A DNA stretch of 64,000 nucleotides from Chitinophagales bacterium (GTDB lineage: Bacteria; Bacteroidota; Bacteroidia; Chitinophagales; LD1): positions 186,001 to 250,000 of the forward strand of contig JAHCHW010000004.1 in the NCBI GenBank assembly GCA_026129525.1, in the 5' to 3' direction. The notes under the pieces were generated by a model. The model saw nothing but the letters and a program-made list of their open reading frames with translations, did not search any database and was not told the DNA's origin. Positions 8,339 to 17,395 of this stretch are shown in pieces. Position numbers and translations under genes: made by a program. The first letter of the stretch is position 1. Each line of letters opens with the position of its first letter.

Positions 8339-11300
8339 TTATTTTAAGATTAACAATTTAAACCCTTCAGACTTATTCCCGAAGTCTACATGTATGTAGT
8401 ATATACCGGGAGAAAGATGGTCTGTTCTGTAGTTTTCTGACAAGGAACTTACCTTACCAGAAAATATTGTCGCCACTGTTTGACCAAGGTGATTGTATAA
8501 CTTGACTGTACAGTATTCTTCCATGTCAGCTTTCAAACTTATATGCACCATATCATTGGCGGGATTAGGATAAATTGACACAGCTAATTTTTCATCTACA
8601 CTGTTAGCTGATACGGGGGTTGTACTTCTCGTGTAAATTGTATAACTCATTTTAGGTAGACCTGTCGTATCGTGTGGAAACCAACCAATGGTAGTAGAAG
8701 TAGCTGAGTCTTTTAGCTTATAGTAATAACCACATAAAGTGGCAGAATTTGTATCAGGAAGCGGAAACTCGTTTACATACGACTTTACATAAGGGCTTAA
8801 AAAGTAGTTGCTGCCTGTGCTGTCAAAATGAGGAAAAGATTCGGATGCACCGGAACGCGCCCAAAAAGCCTGAATGGTTTCGTTAGGTAAAAGAGATATG
8901 TTATGGTAAACGGTAGTTTCTATTTTCCAAACTTCTGCTTTGTAAGTGCCCTTTATAATATTAGTATTAGGAATTGGGTCGGTAAGTTTTACTAGAATAT
9001 CGGACGTAGTGACTTTTGTTTTTGTGTTCGTAGCAGAATGGGCATGACTATCGAAATGTAGCAAGCGGCTGAAGTTTTTGTTAACCATGTTTAAAGCTGC
9101 ACCCGCATCTACCCTACCATAACCTATTTCAGGGTCGTAAGGAGGACTATATCCATGTATGGTATCGAACCAAGCTGTGCGCTGGATAATTTCTTCCACA
9201 TCTTCCGGTGCTAGATTGTTGTAATCAGGTTGCCCGTTGGGGTTATTCATGTAGCTTAACAATAACCCCGCTATGCCTGAAACATTGGGTGCCGAAGCAG
9301 AAGTTCCGTCAGCAACTGCATAACTGTTCCCTAAATTGGTTGTGAAATTCATAGAAGTGGTAAAAGGGGCAATTACATCCATGCCATGCCCAAACATGCT
9401 TTTGAAGTGGCGAGAACCATCAGTATGTGAACCACCTACACTTACCACCCAGTCGTCAGGAAAACAAGCAGGAAACAATACTTGATTCCCTTTACTTTCA
9501 ATATTGCCTCTAGATACTACTGTAATTTTACCTAACAAGAAAGCATAATAAGATTTTTCCTTGAACTCAGGGAAGTAAACTTCATTAGAATTGCATGTTA
9601 AGCTCATGTTATTGAGTGTAACATTCGAATAATTTATGAATGGATCATTACTCAGTGCATCATTAAGAGCGTTGATTAAAGCTGACAAAACCAAACTGGA
9701 CTTCCCCTGAACCCCAGGTTGTCCTACACCGTAAGAATATAAAGAAACACCTGCTTTATCTTCCGATGGGTCGGCTTCGGGAGGATTTGCACACCAAGTG
9801 CCCCCTGCAACACCCGCTACACCTTTGCCATTGTTGCGTAAAGCCCCAATAATGCCTGCAACCTTTGTTCCATGACTATCATAATATGCCGAATCGTCAA
9901 GTGCATACAAAGGCGCATTACTATAACCATAATCATAACCTCCGATAACTTTAGAAGCCCAAGCATATTTTTGAAAATCTTCATGTTCCCAATATACTGG
10001 TGTGTCGAAGACCCCCACTTTTACAAAAGACCTGCCTGTTTCTAAAGCCCATGCACCTTCGGCATTGATGTGTCCGTATTCGAAATTGTTTGCGTCATCG
10101 TCATGTAAGGCAAATTGATTGTTGCAGTAGTAATCATCGTTTGGAGCAACCGAAGCACATGCCCCTGTGCATGTAGCATTTGAGAAACAGTAATTAAGAT
10201 GAGCATAATGAATGTAAGGAAATAGTTTTTGCAAAGAGTCTGCATAGCAGGTTTCGGAACTATCGCCTATGTTATAAACTAAGAGGAATGAGCTCCAGAA
10301 AGGTGGAATTGGAATGGTATCGCCAATGTTAGAGATTAGAAAAGTATCGGTGGTTTGATAATTGGGGGCAAGTTTTACAAAAAAGTAGTCGCGTTGGAAA
10401 ATGCTGTGCAATTTTACTTTTAGGGTATCAGCAAACGGAGGCCTTATAAAATCGTCAATCGTGCCATATATTTTATCCCTGTTGTTCACTGTTGCAAAGT
10501 TTAAAACAGAAGTATCGAAACGCAGGATAATGTTCTTCCTTACAAAAATAGGAATAGTATCAGTGTCCATTGCAAAAGCGTTGGTTCTACTCCACTGCTC
10601 ATACTTCACACTCACATACTTGGTATTTGTATCTCTTACACAAATGCCGCTTACAATGGGATTGTTGGCGGCATCCAAAGCAATATCAATTGCCTTATCA
10701 TCGCTGCCGGTGGTGTCGTCAAACATTTTAAGCCAGCGGAGGTCGCCATCTTGGGTATAGCTGGCAGTAACGTAGTCGTGGTTGGAGCCTTTGTCGAGTT
10801 TTCCGGTAACGTAGAGGTGCCCGTCAAAAGTGGCTTCGGCTTTAATGTCGCGTCCTTTGGCATCTTTGGAGGGGTTGGTGGAACTTATGCTTCTGTTCCA
10901 AAGCAGGTTGCCGTTTTTGTCGTAGGCAAGGGTGAGCATATCGGTAGCGCCATTGCTGCGGCTGGTGAAGCCGGTAATGCAAAGGCGATGATGCGGATTA
11001 ACGGTGATGGCAGCAGGTTCATCGGCAAGGCTATCGGCACTGCCAAAGGTGCGTACCCATACCTCGTTAAAGAGGGTGTCGTATTTAATGAGTTTGATGT
11101 CGGAGTTAGTAGGGCTAAGGGCAGTAGCACCGAGCACATACCAATTGCCGTCAAAGTCCTGCGTTAAAGCCACAGGTTTGCTGATGCCTCCGTTGGGGTT
11201 GGCATTGCGGGCAATGGTTCCGATAGAGCCTGTTGACATATTGATACCTAAGGTAACAAAGTCCCAATTAGTAAAAGCGGAGCCGCTGAAGCCGGTGGCG

Positions 11301-11938
11301 GAAAGGCGGGTGCCGGTGGAGTTGAGATAGATGGCTACCGCGCCATCGTAATAGCCTGAACTATCGTAATGAGCCACCCACTGTTGGGTGCCGCTGCTGT
11401 TGTATTTGAGGATGGTCATTTTAAAATCGAGGGTTCCTTTTTATTCGGTGCCTGCTACATACACGTTGCCGGAGTTATCCACTACCAATCCGGCAGCGGC
11501 ATCGTAGCCGCCCCAACTGCCGGCATAGATGGCACTCCAAACCAAGTTGCCGCTGTCGAGTGTCAGTTTAAGTGTAACCATGTCGGCATCGTTGGCAACG
11601 GAATCCCAACTAAAGCCGGTAACATATACATAGCTGCCTTTAATGTAAACATCCATACCAAAGTCGCGGTCGCCTGTTAGGCTGTTGTATTCTTTTTGCC
11701 AGAGCAATGTGCCGGAAGTATTGTATTTGGTGATAAGAAAGTTTTCCTGCTCGCCCAAGTGATAGGTGTTGCCGACAATGATTACTTCGGAGCCTGCACG
11801 GGCAGAAGCGATATGGTCGAAGGAAACGGTAGGATGCCCGGTTTGTTGTTCCCAAACTTTGTTGATAAGGGTTTGAGCAAAGGAATTAGAAAAGAGCAGC
11901 GATAAACTGCCTACGAGGAGAAGTTTAAAGGTTTGCAT
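8339..11938 (-). pseudogene. T9SS subtilisin-like peptidase with beta-propeller repeats, split by an in-frame TAA
   Basis: One reading frame of about 1,200 codons interrupted by TAA at 11441-11443. The first part (11938 to 11444) has a signal peptide (MQTFKLLLVGSLSLLF) and SBBP-type propeller repeats. Seven codons after the stop an ATG (11419) opens the rest in the same frame, and the repeat pattern runs straight through the stop: VYVAGTE, stop, KGTLDFKMTILKYNSSGTQQW. Later come the S8 catalytic residues: Asp in VGVFDTP (about 644), His in DSHGTKVAG (about 689), Ser in GTSASAPNVSG (about 878). A T9SS sorting domain begins at SIYPNPAND. The downstream part alone would lack a signal peptide. 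Either a recent nonsense mutation, a sequencing error, or readthrough. Confidence 0.85.
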
Positions 11939-12357
11939 AGGTTGTTGGTTTATGGTTAAGCGACAAAAAAGGGGTGAGGTTGTTTTCCTCTTTAATAACC
12001 AAAGGAATGGAGAGCGGAAACAAAAATCAAGTACCACTTTTTGGCAAAAATGTCAGATTTTACCCCTGTTTTTGAGGTGTTTTAAACTGCTCTGAAGTGC
12101 TGTAACTGTTTACCTGTAAGGGTTTCAGCGCATTTCCGGTTTTTTCAAAAAGTGTCAGATTTTGGGGTGTTTTTTACTTTTCGCATTAACAAAAAAATAT
12201 GTCCTTCTACTGCTACGCACAAAAAACCGAAACCTAGTCAATCGGCAATAAATCAAAACAGCTAAAGCGGATAGTTAGGCGTACTTCTATTTTAACCTTG
12301 CGAGGGTTATAGCCAACAGCTTTACCTAAATGTGTTTGTCCTTTGTAAGGCAAGGGC
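11939..12357. other. Gene-free stretch with a direct repeat upstream of the split subtilase
   Basis: No convincing gene in 419 bases. TGTCAGATTTT occurs twice in the same orientation, at 12051-12061 and 12153-12163, each followed by a G/T-rich tract (gaggtgtttt and ggggtgtttt). The copies lie 113-225 bases upstream of the subtilase start. They could be regulator sites or remains of a repeat. A short frame on the minus strand around 12240-12350 has protein-like composition but no start, and I do not call it. Confidence 0.45.
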
Positions 12358-12657
12358 TTAACACAAAGAAGGTGTAGTGCTGCGGAAGGGTTTCTGCGAA
12401 CTCAGCGCTTTGCGTACTTCTTCTGTAGCTTTGTCAACAGTTTTTTTGGCAGAAAGGGGTTTGCTTTTATCGGGGCGATTAAGCCATTCTTCAAACTCTT
12501 CTTCGCTTGGGGGGTTGCCCGGCAGTGCCATTTCGGCATCGGTCAGTTTGCGGAACTTGTGAATGCGGATTTTCTTTTCCGAAGCTTTTTATTTGAGAGC
12601 GTACTCCAACAAAATTTTTCCTTTGCTCGATTTTTCGTTTATAACCACATTGAGCAT
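12358..12657 (-). pseudogene. Small hypothetical/antitoxin-like gene broken by an in-frame TAA
   Basis: From the ATG at 12657 the frame encodes MLNVVINEKSSKGKILLEY, then ALK, then TAA at 12589-12591. In the same frame it continues for 76 codons with clearly protein-like, charged sequence (KIRIHKFRKLTDAEM, then PPSEEEFEEWLNRPD) to a stop at 12358. The N-terminus resembles small Bacteroidota antitoxin-like proteins that begin with a beta strand and LLK-type helix, but I do not firmly recognise it. No toxin partner is visible beside it. A TACTTTCG -7-like box lies just before the ATG. Confidence 0.55.
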
Positions 12658-12781
12658 AATCCGAAAGTAAAGAATTATGCCGATAGGCTGTAAGCATGGT
12701 AAATGGCACTTCACAATATCTATATTTAACAATAAAAAATAATAATGTTTTAATAGTTGTATTTGTTTTCGAAAAAATGAG

Positions 12782-12789
12782 TAGTTTTG
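12782..12789 (+). promoter_or_regulatory. Candidate -7 box before the hypothetical gene at 12808
   Basis: TAGTTTTG matches TAnnTTTG exactly and lies 18 bases before the ATG. A TTTG occurs 16 bases upstream of it, shorter than the usual 19-21 base spacing. Confidence 0.35.
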
Positions 12790-12807
12790 GCTTCTAAACT
12801 TTAAAGC

Positions 12808-13068
12808 ATGATTGAAATAGGGAAAATCCATTTACTGGATGTTATCTTCGGTTCCAAAGGCAATTGTAGGATTGACCTTCGTACCGTAAATAATCAAATA
12901 CACCGCAACGTTCGCTACCAAGGCACTTCTATTCAGAACGTGGCTTCGTTTCGTCAAATGAACGGCAGAATTGTTCAACTTTCATGGGTAGATATTGTAG
13001 ATTATCGAATAGTATCATGGGATATTACTGTTCGTAATTTTCTACTTATATGCGGCTACCGCTGGTAG
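12808..13068 (+). CDS. Hypothetical protein, possibly a gene remnant
   Basis: An 86-residue frame starting MIEIGKIHLLDVIFGSKGNC. I do not recognise a family. The middle (IDLRTVNNQIHRNVRYQGTS, then QMNGRIVQLSWVDIVDY) looks like real beta-rich protein, while the C-terminus ends abruptly, so it may be truncated. Support comes from an exact TAGTTTTG -7 box at 12782-12789, 18 bases before the ATG. It sits in a region of degraded genes, which argues for a remnant. Confidence 0.35.
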   Translation: MIEIGKIHLLDVIFGSKGNCRIDLRTVNNQIHRNVRYQGTSIQNVASFRQMNGRIVQLSWVDIVDYRIVSWDITVRNFLLICGYRW

Positions 13069-13216
13069 TGGGCTTGTTATTTACGGTTACTCCAGTGCAT
13101 GGCATAAGTGGAACGATAGCCTGCCATGTTTAAAGATTGTGTCTCCCGCTTAATTCTTAGTTTTTTTATGAAAAGCAGAATGGCAGTAACGCGTTACGTG
13201 GGGGGAATCTTACTCA

Positions 13217-13765
13217 TCATCTCTTCCTCCGCAGTAACGCATTTTCCCTTTTCAAAGTATAGGCGTTCTCCTCCGTTCGCGGTCGCACATCCGCCAAATT
13301 TTCGCTTGAAGTAATTTCGGTAACTATCATATTTCCTTCATCGTTTTTTACACCGATAAACGAGCGGGTTATTTTAACTATCGCATCATTGTTACCAAAT
13401 TTTTTCCGGTGCTCATCGAAGGTGAATAGCAGTGTATCGGCTTTACGCATGTAAGGCAGTTTGCGCCATTCGCCTGTTCCGGCATTTACATCGCTAAGCC
13501 AGTTGATGGTGTTTATGATTCCCTCGGTAGCGGTAAAGAAAATGAGGAAGCGCTCGTCCTCTATTTGTATGGCGTTGCGGTAAGCAATTTTTTTGTGGCA
13601 CTCCCTTTTATCGGAAACAAACAGTTGTTGTATAAAGGTATCGAAACGCACTACTACAGGCTGGGGCGGCTCAACCGGTTTGCGAACAGTAAACACTTCC
13701 TCCTGCTGCGCGAATACACACAGCGGAAAGAGAAACAACACCATTGCCAAATTCCGGACAAACAT
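13217..13765 (-). CDS. Hypothetical secreted protein
   Basis: A 182-residue protein with a signal peptide (MFVRNLAMVLFLFPLCVFA, cleavage before QQ). The mature part is not recognised; it contains KKIAYRNAIQIEDERFLIFF and a highly charged C-terminus ending in RRKR. It lacks a T9SS sorting domain, so it is probably periplasmic. It lies 39 bases downstream of the EEP-family gene on the same strand and could share its transcript. The sequence between 13069 and 13216 holds no gene I can support. Confidence 0.65.
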   Translation of the reverse strand: MFVRNLAMVLFLFPLCVFAQQEEVFTVRKPVEPPQPVVVRFDTFIQQLFVSDKRECHKKIAYRNAIQIEDERFLIFFTATEGIINTINWLSDVNAGTGEWRKLPYMRKADTLLFTFDEHRKKFGNNDAIVKITRSFIGVKNDEGNMIVTEITSSENLADVRPRTEENAYTLKRENALLRRKR

Positions 13766-13804
13766 CTACGATATTGTAATTGTTAGAACGGCAAAAAGTA
13801 ACGA

Positions 13805-14872
13805 TTATTTAAGGCGGATGCTCAGTTTAACCGGCTGGTGGTCGCTGCAATCGAAACCGAGGTCAATGCCTTTTACTTCAGTTACTTCAATATTGGGCGA
13901 CACAAAGTAGTAGTCAATAACGGTAGTAAACGTTTTTTCGGGATTGAATACCGTTTTGTTTTTGCGGTTGGTAGCAACGGTTGAATCATACGCATACGTC
14001 CAGCCGGGAATATAATCAGGGTCGTTGTTCTTTAAATACAACGGCTCATCTTCCGGTTCTTTCTCGAAAGTGTGTACATTAAACGAAGGAGGAGCAATGT
14101 TCCAGTCGCCACCAATAATTACATAGTTGCCTTTTGCGTATTCGGCTTCCACCAACTTTTTGGTGAGCGCCATTTGCTCTTTTTTCACGCTGCCGTCATC
14201 GTAGGCTTCAAAATGAGTATTGATAACCACCAACTCTTTTCCGTTTTGCAAGGTAAAGCGCTGCACGAGCAGACAACGTTCGAGGTAAAAAAGTTTCCTC
14301 GGAAAATCGCTGATGCCCGGCAAAGCAATTCGTTTCGATTCAACGGGCTTATATTTTGTGAGCGATTGAATGCCGCTGTTTATTTTTCCCATGGGGTCTA
14401 AAAACGGGAAGGGCAAATACAGTACTTTGTAGTTGATGGCAAAGGTAGAGTAATGACTGCCGAATACCTTCTCAAATTCGGCCGCCTCATCAATATGATA
14501 GCTGCGTTTGCTGTTGCGATCCACCTCCTGCAGCAGCACAAAATCTACATCGGTATTTTCAGCCAAAAACTTTTTAATGCCGGCCAAGTTCTTCTGCACA
14601 TGCTCTTTGGGAGAAGTAACCGTTTTGCCGCCATCGTAAAAAAAGTCCACTTCCTTACCCAAAGCGCCATAGCCTATGTTCCAGATAAGAAAAGAGAAAG
14701 AAGAATCGGCAAGCAATTCATTACTTGCCGATTCCTGCTTGCGGCTCCCGGCTTCTAATTTTTCTTCCGCTTCGGGGTTATACTTCGTAATTACACCCAA
14801 CAGCAACATACCGCCTACATATAGGATAGCGGCAATTAGCACAAGGGTAACCAACAACAGCAATTGTTTCAT
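13805..14872 (-). CDS. Endonuclease/exonuclease/phosphatase (EEP) family protein, membrane anchored
   Basis: DNase I-like fold hydrolase of 355 residues with an N-terminal membrane segment (residues 3-28), so the catalytic domain is probably periplasmic. Visible family motifs: FSFLIWNIGYG (strand 1 Asn), LLQEVDRNSKR (metal-binding Glu), VINTHFEAYDDG, GGDWNIAP (Asp/Asn pair) and the C-terminal SDHQPV (catalytic Asp-His). Members include nucleases, sphingomyelinases and phosphatases; the substrate cannot be told from sequence. Between the membrane segment and the domain lies an odd low-complexity linker (LEAGSRKQESASNELLADS) encoded by heptamer-like repeats and a perfect 10-base inverted repeat. 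Confidence 0.88.
   Translation of the reverse strand: MKQLLLLVTLVLIAAILYVGGMLLLGVITKYNPEAEEKLEAGSRKQESASNELLADSSFSFLIWNIGYGALGKEVDFFYDGGKTVTSPKEHVQKNLAGIKKFLAENTDVDFVLLQEVDRNSKRSYHIDEAAEFEKVFGSHYSTFAINYKVLYLPFPFLDPMGKINSGIQSLTKYKPVESKRIALPGISDFPRKLFYLERCLLVQRFTLQNGKELVVINTHFEAYDDGSVKKEQMALTKKLVEAEYAKGNYVIIGGDWNIAPPSFNVHTFEKEPEDEPLYLKNNDPDYIPGWTYAYDSTVATNRKNKTVFNPEKTFTTVIDYYFVSPNIEVTEVKGIDLGFDCSDHQPVKLSIRLK
14702..14757. repeat. Repeat-derived linker inside the EEP gene: inverted repeat plus heptamer repeats
   Basis: AATCGGCAAG (14704-14713) and CTTGCCGATT (14723-14732 region) are perfect inverted copies around a 9-10 base loop. Next to them the minus strand reads GAAGCCG, GGAGCCG, CAAGCAG, a degenerate 7-base periodicity. 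The segment encodes the AGSRKQESASNELLADS linker and contributes nothing to the EEP fold, so it looks like inserted repeat DNA. Confidence 0.6.
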
Positions 14873-15207
14873 TTGGTATGGTTATGAAGCTCCGAATTTA
14901 CATTTCTGAAATCAAGTGTAGGGAAAATTCATGGGGTGTCAAGTTCTGCTTCAATTTTAAAAATATCCGAATAAGGAGATGATACAAAGCAGTTGTAAAT
15001 AATAGACCAAAAATAAAATGACAAACTATCTAAGGCATATTAAACCACATAGGCACATAGTTAACATAGTGAACCAGTGTTTGCTGATGTGTTCTATGTT
15101 CCTATGTGGTTCAATATTTTCAGTATCAATGGCAACTGTCTTATTTTCTTTTTTATGTGTTGCCGTGAAAAAATTCATAGTTTCGGTTTTACCATAAAAC
15201 AAAGCGC
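14873..15207. other. Intergenic region carrying a CCACATAGG-type inverted repeat
   Basis: 335 bases between divergent genes. Apart from the inverted-repeat element (listed separately) and a TAGTTTCG -7-like box at 15178-15185 that could serve the downstream hydrolase, nothing is seen. Confidence 0.5.
15039..15114. repeat. Dispersed inverted-repeat element, copy 1
   Basis: AACCACATAGGCACATAG at the left and CTATGTTCCTATGTGGTT at the right are inverted copies with one mismatch, enclosing about 40 bases. The same terminal sequence recurs at 53489-53551 in another intergenic gap. This is a small non-coding repeat, probably able to form a long hairpin in RNA or DNA. Confidence 0.7.
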
Positions 15208-16038
15208 ATGAATCATTTTGAATGGAGTTGGCAACAAGAAGGACAAACCGTTTTTGCACAGGGCTGGAACCCTCCGCAAACCAAAGGCGTAGTTTGTATT
15301 GTTCACGGATTTAACGAGCACAGCTCGCGGTATGCACATGTTGCAGAGCGATTGGCGCAAGCCGGATATGCCACGCTCGCTTTCGACCACTTCGGGCACG
15401 GCAAAACCACCGGCAAGCGCGGACATGCGCCTACCTACGAAGCTTTTCTTGACTCCGTAAAAATTGTGTTGGATGAAGCCGAAACCCGCTTTCCGGGGGT
15501 GAAGAAATTTTTGTGGGGGCACAGTATGGGTGGTGGTATTGTGCTCAATTATTTGTTGAAGCGCCAACCGAATTTGGCGGGCGCTGTTGCTACGGGTCCC
15601 CTATTGAAACTCGGATTTGAGCCGCCTGCCTTCAAAGTTTTTTTGGCAAAACTGATGGTGAATATTTATCCCGCCTTTACCGAAAAAGCGGAATTGGATT
15701 CGCAGGCAATTTCGCGCGATAAAGAAGAAGTTCGCAAGTACGATGCCGACCCTTTCAACCACGGAAAAATTACTGCCGGAACTTTCCTCGGCATGTTCAG
15801 TGCCGGTAAGTGGAATATTGCCCATGCTGCTGAACTGAAACATCCGCTGCTGCTGATGCACGGCACTGCCGACCGGCTTACTTCGCCCGAAGGCACAAAA
15901 GAATTTGCAGCAAATGCGCCTAAAAATCTGGTAACACTTAAACTGTGGGAAGGATTTTACCACGAACTACACAACGAACCAGAACCCGATAGAAGCGAAG
16001 TGGTTGCCTACATCACCAACTGGCTGAATGCTCGTTGA
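15208..16038 (+). CDS. Alpha/beta hydrolase, monoacylglycerol-lipase-like
   Basis: Cytosolic serine hydrolase of the Hydrolase_4 / monoglyceride lipase group, 276 residues, normal length. IVHGFNEHSSRY (oxyanion region, 31-42) resembles the HGxxEHSxRY signature of monoacylglycerol lipases. The nucleophile elbow is GHSMGG with S106; the acid is in MHGTADRLTSPEGT near residue 222 and the histidine in YHELHNE near 252. The probable substrate is a monoglyceride or lysophospholipid; that is inference from the family. No signal peptide. The next gene (YdcF-like) starts 18 bases later, so they likely form an operon. Confidence 0.9.
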   Translation: MNHFEWSWQQEGQTVFAQGWNPPQTKGVVCIVHGFNEHSSRYAHVAERLAQAGYATLAFDHFGHGKTTGKRGHAPTYEAFLDSVKIVLDEAETRFPGVKKFLWGHSMGGGIVLNYLLKRQPNLAGAVATGPLLKLGFEPPAFKVFLAKLMVNIYPAFTEKAELDSQAISRDKEEVRKYDADPFNHGKITAGTFLGMFSAGKWNIAHAAELKHPLLLMHGTADRLTSPEGTKEFAANAPKNLVTLKLWEGFYHELHNEPEPDRSEVVAYITNWLNAR

Positions 16039-16056
16039 ATTAACTACCAATAAGCT

Positions 16057-16671
16057 ATGCTGAAGCGATTGAGTTACATCGCTCTGGTTTTTTTGCTGTT
16101 AATGGCAGGCGCCTATTTCTTTCGCGAAAACATTCTCCGCGCCTGTGCCACTTTTTTAATGCATACCGATGAGTTGCAGCCAACCGAAGCGCTCTTTGTG
16201 CTTTCGGGCGGCAGCTACGACCGCGGCAACGAAGCTGCCCGTTTGTTTCACCAAGGCTACTGCAAAAAAATTATCTGCACCGGAGGCAATCCATACATCG
16301 AACTCAAAGTATTTGACATTGATACGCTGGAAAGCGATATGGCGGTTGCCAACCTTAAACGCCTGCAAGTACCAGACTCCTGCATTATACAGCTGAAATA
16401 CGGCACCAGCACCCGCGAAGAGTTCGACACCATTGTAAATTATTGCATAGAGCACAACCTCCGGAAAATAATTGTGCTTTCATCGCTGCTGCACACCGGC
16501 AGGGTAAACGCTGTATTCCGAAATAAAATGGAAGCCGCAGGCATTCAACTCATTTTGCACGGGGCGCCTTCTTCGCGCTTTGACGAATACCGGTGGTGGC
16601 AAAGCGAAGACGGGCTGATTGCCGTAAACAACGAGTGGATTAAGACCATATATTATTGGTGGAAGTATTGA
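16057..16671 (+). CDS. YdcF/SanA-like (DUF218) envelope protein
   Basis: A 204-residue protein with an N-terminal membrane anchor (residues 5-25) and a DUF218 domain. Typical features are the opening strand ALFVLSGGSYDRGNEAARLF, a phosphate- or nucleotide-binding-like KKIICTGG, STREEFDTI and IIVLSSLLHTGR. The domain most likely faces the periplasm. The biochemical role of these proteins is poorly defined; SanA relatives affect envelope permeability in enterobacteria. It lies 18 bases after the hydrolase gene. Confidence 0.82.
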   Translation: MLKRLSYIALVFLLLMAGAYFFRENILRACATFLMHTDELQPTEALFVLSGGSYDRGNEAARLFHQGYCKKIICTGGNPYIELKVFDIDTLESDMAVANLKRLQVPDSCIIQLKYGTSTREEFDTIVNYCIEHNLRKIIVLSSLLHTGRVNAVFRNKMEAAGIQLILHGAPSSRFDEYRWWQSEDGLIAVNNEWIKTIYYWWKY

Positions 16672-16758
16672 AAAAAGTCTCAAACCGCTATTTTCTTTAT
16701 TAAGATTTTTCTAAATTGAGGCTGCAATTCCATTCGTTCACACCAAAATTTTAAGCGT

Positions 16759-17196
16759 ATGGCAAAAATCTTACTCTCAATTTTATCCGGACTACTCGGC
16801 ACCATGGTTATGATGGTGGTAATGATGATTCTGCCTTTGGCAGGATTACCAAAAATGGCACAGCCTGAAATTATTTCTTCCATTCTATCGCAAGAAGAAT
16901 TTGTAGGATGGGGCGTTTACTTTTTAGTAGGTGCAGCATTGGCAGTGGTTTATCACTATGCTTTTGCTCACCGGCTTCCTATAGAAAGTAATATACTTAA
17001 GGGCTTGATTTTCGGTTTTGTGGTTTTTGTGCTGGCAACATGTACAGTAATGGCGCTACCGGCCATGGGCATAACCTATAACCAACCGGAGGGTTCTTTT
17101 ATATCTCTGGCAATTGTGAGCCTCATAGGACATCTGATTTATGGAACCATGGTGGCTATTATAGAACACGATGCCGAAGAAGAGGACGAAGAATAG
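16759..17196 (+). CDS. Small integral membrane protein, unknown function
   Basis: A 145-residue protein with four predicted membrane helices (about 5-28, 49-68, 83-103, 117-136) and an acidic C-terminal tail (HDAEEEDEE). I do not recognise a family with certainty; it resembles small DUF-type four-helix membrane proteins. The start is the ATG directly before AKILLSIL. A clear intrinsic terminator follows 26 bases downstream. Confidence 0.75.
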   Translation: MAKILLSILSGLLGTMVMMVVMMILPLAGLPKMAQPEIISSILSQEEFVGWGVYFLVGAALAVVYHYAFAHRLPIESNILKGLIFGFVVFVLATCTVMALPAMGITYNQPEGSFISLAIVSLIGHLIYGTMVAIIEHDAEEEDEE

Positions 17197-17222
17197 AAGC
17201 TGCTACAGAAATATTAAATGAA

Positions 17223-17247
17223 AGCCCGGACGAAACCGGGCTTTTTT
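17223..17247 (+). terminator. Intrinsic terminator
   Basis: AGCCCGG (17223-17229), six-base loop, CCGGGCT (17236-17242), followed by TTTTT. A strong seven-pair GC-rich stem that ends the transcript of the small membrane protein. Confidence 0.9.
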
Positions 17248-17353
17248 ATTGTTGTTAAGCCGTGCGATATGTGAATGTGTTCATGTTTACATAAGTGATT
17301 TCTCTCATTACACAAGCCTACGCAGGTCATAATTCGGAGGGAACTCCCGAGCA

Positions 17354-17361
17354 TACGTTTG
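17354..17361 (+). promoter_or_regulatory. Candidate -7 box for the SprB-repeat gene
   Basis: TACGTTTG fits TAnnTTTG and lies 34 bases before the ATG at 17396, leaving a short A-rich leader, which is how Bacteroidota leaders usually look. Confidence 0.5.
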
Positions 17362-17395
17362 CACCATTATCTAACAACTAAAAAAATTAAAAACT

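Noticed and set aside
12240..12350. Possible toxin remnant on the minus strand (sequence ending CFDLLPID)
   Set aside because: No start codon and no match to a known toxin that I can support.
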